5,944 nt of DNA, taken from assembly GCA_017547345.1 (NCBI GenBank), contig JAFYPY010000178.1, positions 1 to 5,944 on the forward strand, read 5' to 3'. The position numbers were made by a program, and so were the translations under genes. The notes under the pieces were generated by a model. It was not told the DNA's origin, made no database searches, and worked only from the letters and a program-made list of their open reading frames with translations. Origin of the DNA: Bacillota bacterium. Its GTDB lineage: Bacteria; Bacillota_A; Clostridia; Peptostreptococcales; Anaerovoracaceae. This document shows positions 5,532 through 5,944 of the stretch, one piece after another (within the stretch, counting starts at the first letter, position 1; the number at the start of each line of letters is the position of its first letter).

Positions 5532-5944
5532 ATGGAAAAACTACAAAAACTATATCTTGCAATGATTGATTATGAAAGAGAAGTACCAAGCCGTATACAG
5601 CATTTTACTAAAGTACATAGCTATGCGAGACTGATTGGTCTTTGTGAGGAAATTGATAAGGAGACTCTATATATACTTGAGACTGCGGCATTAGTCCACG
5701 ATATTGGCATAAAGCCCTCTTATGAAAAATATGGTCATTGCAAAGGCCCTTTCCAAGAAAAAGAAGGCGTAGAACCTGCAAAGAAAATGCTTGGAGAACT
5801 TGGCTTTGAACAAAATGTAATAGAAAGAGTGTGCTGGCTTATTGCACATCATCATACATATAAAGATGTGGTTGGGCTTGATTATCAAATTCTTTTGGAA
5901 GCGGATTTTATTGTAAATCTCTATGAGGACGATGAAGATAAGGT
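5532..5944 (+). CDS. HD-domain phosphohydrolase (partial, 3' end beyond the window)
   Basis: The reading frame opens at ATG 5532 and runs off the window after 137 codons. It is a metal-dependent HD-superfamily hydrolase, a group acting on phosphate esters such as nucleotides. The metal-ligand pattern H...HD...H...D is visible: H29 in KVHSYA, H56-D57 in AALVHDIGI, the cluster HHHTY at 106-110, and D125 in LLEADFIVNL. The fold is alpha-helical as expected. No partner domain (GAF, PAS, response regulator, RelA or PDE signature) is seen, so it looks like a stand-alone small HD protein of the kind usually annotated as a predicted HD superfamily hydrolase. Its substrate is not known. The start is supported by AGAAAGGCGGG ending 8 bases before the ATG. 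It lies 54 bases after the HAD phosphatase and has its own promoter candidate, so a link in function with that phosphatase is possible but unproven. Confidence 0.88.
   Translation, partial: MEKLQKLYLAMIDYEREVPSRIQHFTKVHSYARLIGLCEEIDKETLYILETAALVHDIGIKPSYEKYGHCKGPFQEKEGVEPAKKMLGELGFEQNVIERVCWLIAHHHTYKDVVGLDYQILLEADFIVNLYEDDEDK

Noticed and set aside
5691..5888. Minus-strand open frame of 65 codons within the HD-domain gene
   Set aside because: It is antisense to the HD metal-binding region and has no coherent protein features.

Overview
The window looks like a piece of chromosome from a low-GC, Gram-positive anaerobe of the class Clostridia. The coding DNA is AT-rich and A/T is preferred at third codon positions. 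Several genes have purine-rich Shine-Dalgarno sites. The order rbgA-rnhB is a common Firmicutes arrangement. A full-length formate-tetrahydrofolate ligase is typical of clostridial one-carbon metabolism. The surface protein has a signal peptide, a VPNTG sorting motif, a membrane segment and a basic tail, which indicates a single-membrane cell wall. Genus cannot be told from this sequence alone. All recognised genes are on the + strand, and there is no transposase, integrase, CRISPR array, tRNA or rRNA.

Layout. Positions 3-2550 form a tight three-gene run: the last 60 codons of rbgA (50S assembly GTPase), then rnhB (ribonuclease HII) after 5 bases, then fhs (formate-tetrahydrofolate ligase) after 17 bases. 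It ends at a strong GC-rich hairpin at about 2572-2605. The 172-base gap that follows (2551-2722) holds this terminator, a 20-base near-palindrome, two overlapping sigma-A-like promoter candidates and a good ribosome binding site. Next comes a 578-residue secreted, probably sortase-anchored protein (2723-4459), closed by its own terminator at 4506-4533. The 220-base gap after it (4460-4679) carries that terminator, an AT-rich stretch with a TATAAT box, and a short leader with a small hairpin. Two putative phosphohydrolases follow: a complete HAD-IIA (NagD-like) phosphatase (4680-5477) and the start of an HD-domain phosphohydrolase (5532 to the window edge). The second has its own well-formed promoter candidate in the 54-base gap between them. 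No stretch over 300 bases lacks a gene.

How the parts relate. rbgA, rnhB and fhs are housekeeping genes that are probably co-transcribed: ribosome maturation, removal of RNA from DNA, and supply of 10-formyl-THF for purine and formyl-Met synthesis. The surface protein is an accessory unit flanked by terminators. The HAD and HD genes may share read-through, but the HD gene can probably be transcribed alone. No convincing new multi-gene system is visible. The points most worth a second look are the palindrome in front of the surface-protein gene, the unassigned CxxC-containing middle of that protein, and the dyad overlapping the HD-gene promoter.
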